A DNA stretch of 7,235 nt, taken from assembly GCA_902806365.1 (NCBI GenBank), contig CADCWJ010000157.1:1-7235 (forward strand). Reading direction: 5' to 3'. The notes under the pieces were generated by a model that made no database searches, was not told where the DNA came from, and saw only the letters and a list, made by a program, of their open reading frames with translations. Below, one piece after another: positions 6,403-7,235 of the stretch (position 1 is the stretch's first letter; each line of letters begins with the position of its first letter). The stretch is from an uncultured Thermomicrobiales bacterium (GTDB lineage: Bacteria; Chloroflexota; Chloroflexia; Thermomicrobiales; UBA6265). A program made the translations under genes and the position numbers.

Positions 6403-6422
6403 CTGAACATCAACCGCCTGGC

Positions 6423-6436
6423 ATGTCCCGGAACAT
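6423..6436. promoter_or_regulatory. Imperfect palindrome, possible operator
   Basis: ATGTCCCGGAACAT equals its own reverse complement except for one symmetric base pair. It lies at the expected transcription start of the minus-strand pair, a usual place for a repressor site. No regulator is identified. Confidence 0.25.
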
Positions 6437-6441
6437 TGATG

Positions 6442-6469
6442 ATTGGATTCATTATCCGCCGGGCGTCAA
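6442..6469 (-). promoter_or_regulatory. Candidate promoter for the membrane protein/nuclease pair
   Basis: On the minus strand TTGACG (6469-6464) is followed after 16 bases by TCCAAT (6447-6442), matching sigma-70-type hexamers at 5/6 and 4/6. A transcript would start near 6435, about 33 bases before ATG 6402. GATAAT (6456-6451) overlaps the spacer as an alternative -10, but without a good -35. Confidence 0.3.
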
Positions 6470-6470
6470 T

Positions 6471-6480
6471 TGTGGCCACA
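6471..6480. promoter_or_regulatory. Perfect 10-bp palindrome in the divergent intergenic region
   Basis: TGTGGCCACA is a perfect palindrome just upstream of the candidate -35 of the minus-strand pair. Ten bases are few, so this is only a possible protein-binding site. Confidence 0.2.
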
Positions 6481-6513
6481 TCGGTGACACTGGCGACCAC
6501 AACCGGCAGCCGC

Positions 6514-6543
6514 GGCACAGAATATGCACATATGTTCTATAAT
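6514..6543 (+). promoter_or_regulatory. Promoter of the DUF3072 gene
   Basis: A perfect TATAAT (6538-6543) stands out in GC-rich DNA. The -35 is weak (GGCACA, 6514-6519, 18-base spacer). A start near 6550 would give a leader of about 48 bases to ATG 6598. Confidence 0.6.
6526..6537. promoter_or_regulatory. LexA-like (SOS box) candidate
   Basis: GCACATATGTTC differs at one base from GAACATATGTTC, the Bacillus/Actinobacteria-type LexA site (GAAC-N4-GTTC). It directly abuts the TATAAT of the DUF3072 promoter, where LexA would block RNA polymerase. It is also in the shared upstream region of the divergent nuclease operon, about 125 bases from that operon's first codon. Regulation by LexA is inference from a single site. 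Confidence 0.35.
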
Positions 6544-6597
6544 GGACGGATCGACCGGCACGGACAGGCACATGTAGCGCACCAGGAGTCATCACCC

Positions 6598-6828
6598 ATG
6601 ACCGACAACAACCTTCCCGAGCAGAGCCAGAACCCCGTCAAGGATCCGGAGCACTGGGCCACCGGCGACCAGCCGATGACCGGTCCCCAGGCGTCGTATC
6701 TCCAGACGCTCCAGCAGCAGGCCGGCATGTCCGAAGACGAGTTCGACCCCTCGCTGACCAAGGCCCAGGCGTCGATGATGATCGACGAGCTGCAGCAGAA
6801 GACCGGGCGAGGCACAAACCCAAGCTAA
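6598..6828 (+). CDS. DUF3072 family protein
   Basis: A 76-residue acidic soluble protein. The family pattern is clear: DPEHWATGDQPMTGPQASYL (16-35), a TLQQQAG stretch, then LTKAQASMMIDELQQKTGRG (53-72). Members of DUF3072 (PF11272) are short single-domain proteins of unknown function; the ending K-A-x-A-S-x-x-I-D-x-L-Q resembles the helical tail in small proteins that pack helices against nucleic acid or partner proteins, but no role is established. The start at 6598 is set by AGGAG (6584-6588) nine bases upstream; the frame is open further back but without signals. It is a single-gene unit with its own strong -10 and terminator. A LexA-like sequence touching its -10 hints at DNA-damage control, unproven. 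Confidence 0.88.
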   Translation: MTDNNLPEQSQNPVKDPEHWATGDQPMTGPQASYLQTLQQQAGMSEDEFDPSLTKAQASMMIDELQQKTGRGTNPS

Positions 6829-6859
6829 CCCGCGCGGGTACGTTGGGCCGGAATTTGGC

Positions 6860-6905
6860 GGGCCGGAGGTCAGGCACCTACCTGATCCCCGGCCCTATCG
6901 TTTTT
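6860..6905 (+). terminator. Rho-independent terminator after the DUF3072 gene
   Basis: GGGCCGG (6860-6866) pairs with CCGGCCC (6889-6895), and the inner TCAGG pairs with CCTGA; the three bases between add one wobble and one mismatch, giving a nearly continuous 15-pair stem with a six-base loop (CACCTA). TATCG and then TTTTT (6901-6905) follow. Confidence 0.8.
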
Positions 6906-7046
6906 GCTCGATGAAGCGCTGGTCCCCGCCAGTGCGGACGCCCCCACGTCCGGATTTGCCAATCCCTGACGCCCTGGACTCTGGCACACTAGCCGGGACA
7001 CCCCTGCGGACCCGATGCCATCGGCGCGCGAATCGGGAGGGCGGAC

Positions 7047-7235
7047 ATGGTTCAGATCACGATCTACGGACGGCGAGACCACCTCGATCGTATCCGAACC
7101 GACCTCTCGGCGGCGATCCACGCCAGCGCGGTCGAGGCGCTTGCGTTGCCCGCGTCCAAGCGGTTCCATCGCTACATCGGGCTGGACCCCGCCGACTTCG
7201 CCCATCCCGACGATCGAAGCGACCGGTACACGATC
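7047..7235 (+). CDS. Tautomerase family protein, N-terminal part (cut by window edge)
   Basis: The first 63 residues run off the window. MVQITIYG, a helix with LDRIRTDLSAAIHASAVEAL, then the conserved KRFHRYIGLDPADF and PDDRSDRYTI match a tautomerase-family group (4-oxalocrotonate tautomerase/MIF fold, beta-alpha-beta units, longer than the 60-residue classic form). Family enzymes use the amino group of Pro1, exposed after Met removal; here residue 2 is Val, so the usual proton-transfer base is missing. ATG 7047 is well supported by GGGAGG (7035-7040) six bases upstream, and no in-frame start lies just before it, so the Val is real unless there is a sequencing error. Activity and substrate are unknown. 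No clear promoter was seen between the upstream terminator and this start. Confidence 0.82.
   Translation, partial: MVQITIYGRRDHLDRIRTDLSAAIHASAVEALALPASKRFHRYIGLDPADFAHPDDRSDRYTI

Noticed and set aside
6981..7000. Sigma-54-like TGGCAC before the tautomerase gene
   Set aside because: The required TTGC element at the -12 position is absent after the proper spacing.

Overview
The window looks like chromosomal DNA from a high-GC bacterium that uses the deazaflavin cofactor F420. The strong G/C bias at third codon positions, an F420-type luciferase-fold oxidoreductase, a BcrA/BcrB-like ABC exporter, a DUF3072 protein and a ribbon-helix-helix antitoxin tail with an Actinobacteria/Chloroflexi flavour point to Thermomicrobia/Sphaerobacter-type Chloroflexota, or less likely an actinobacterium. 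This placement is inferred from gene flavour only. No rRNA, tRNA, CRISPR array or insertion sequence is visible.

Layout: bases 1-236 hold the C-terminal end of an antitoxin-like protein whose frame runs through a repeat element and overlaps, by ATGA, the start of an F420-dependent oxidoreductase (233-1177). An aminoglycoside-phosphotransferase-fold kinase follows 16 bases later (1194-2252). A roughly 380-base gene-free stretch contains exact short repeats and a hairpin. Next comes a three-gene + strand unit: ABC ATPase (2635-3657), ABC-2 permease overlapping it by 8 bases (3650-4516) and a small four-helix membrane protein with two helix-associated histidines (4573-5007). This unit meets a minus-strand pair head-on, and a perfect 14-bp inverted repeat spans the junction (5021-5076). 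The minus pair is a five-helix membrane protein (6402 down to 5914) coupled by ATGA to a stand-alone RecB/Cas4-like PD-(D/E)XK nuclease with a four-cysteine Fe-S signature (5917 down to 5054). A regulatory intergenic region (6403-6597) separates it from a DUF3072 gene (6598-6828), which has a perfect TATAAT and, abutting it, a near-match to a LexA box. A strong hairpin terminator follows, then the start of a tautomerase-family gene that runs off the window and has Val instead of the usual catalytic Pro after Met.

No whole new defence or biosynthetic system is evident. The items most worth a second look are the repeat family sitting at gene ends (151-185, 1222-1250, minus strand 2343-2380), the coupled membrane-protein/Fe-S nuclease pair, the LexA-like box in the divergent promoter region, and the tautomerase lacking Pro1.
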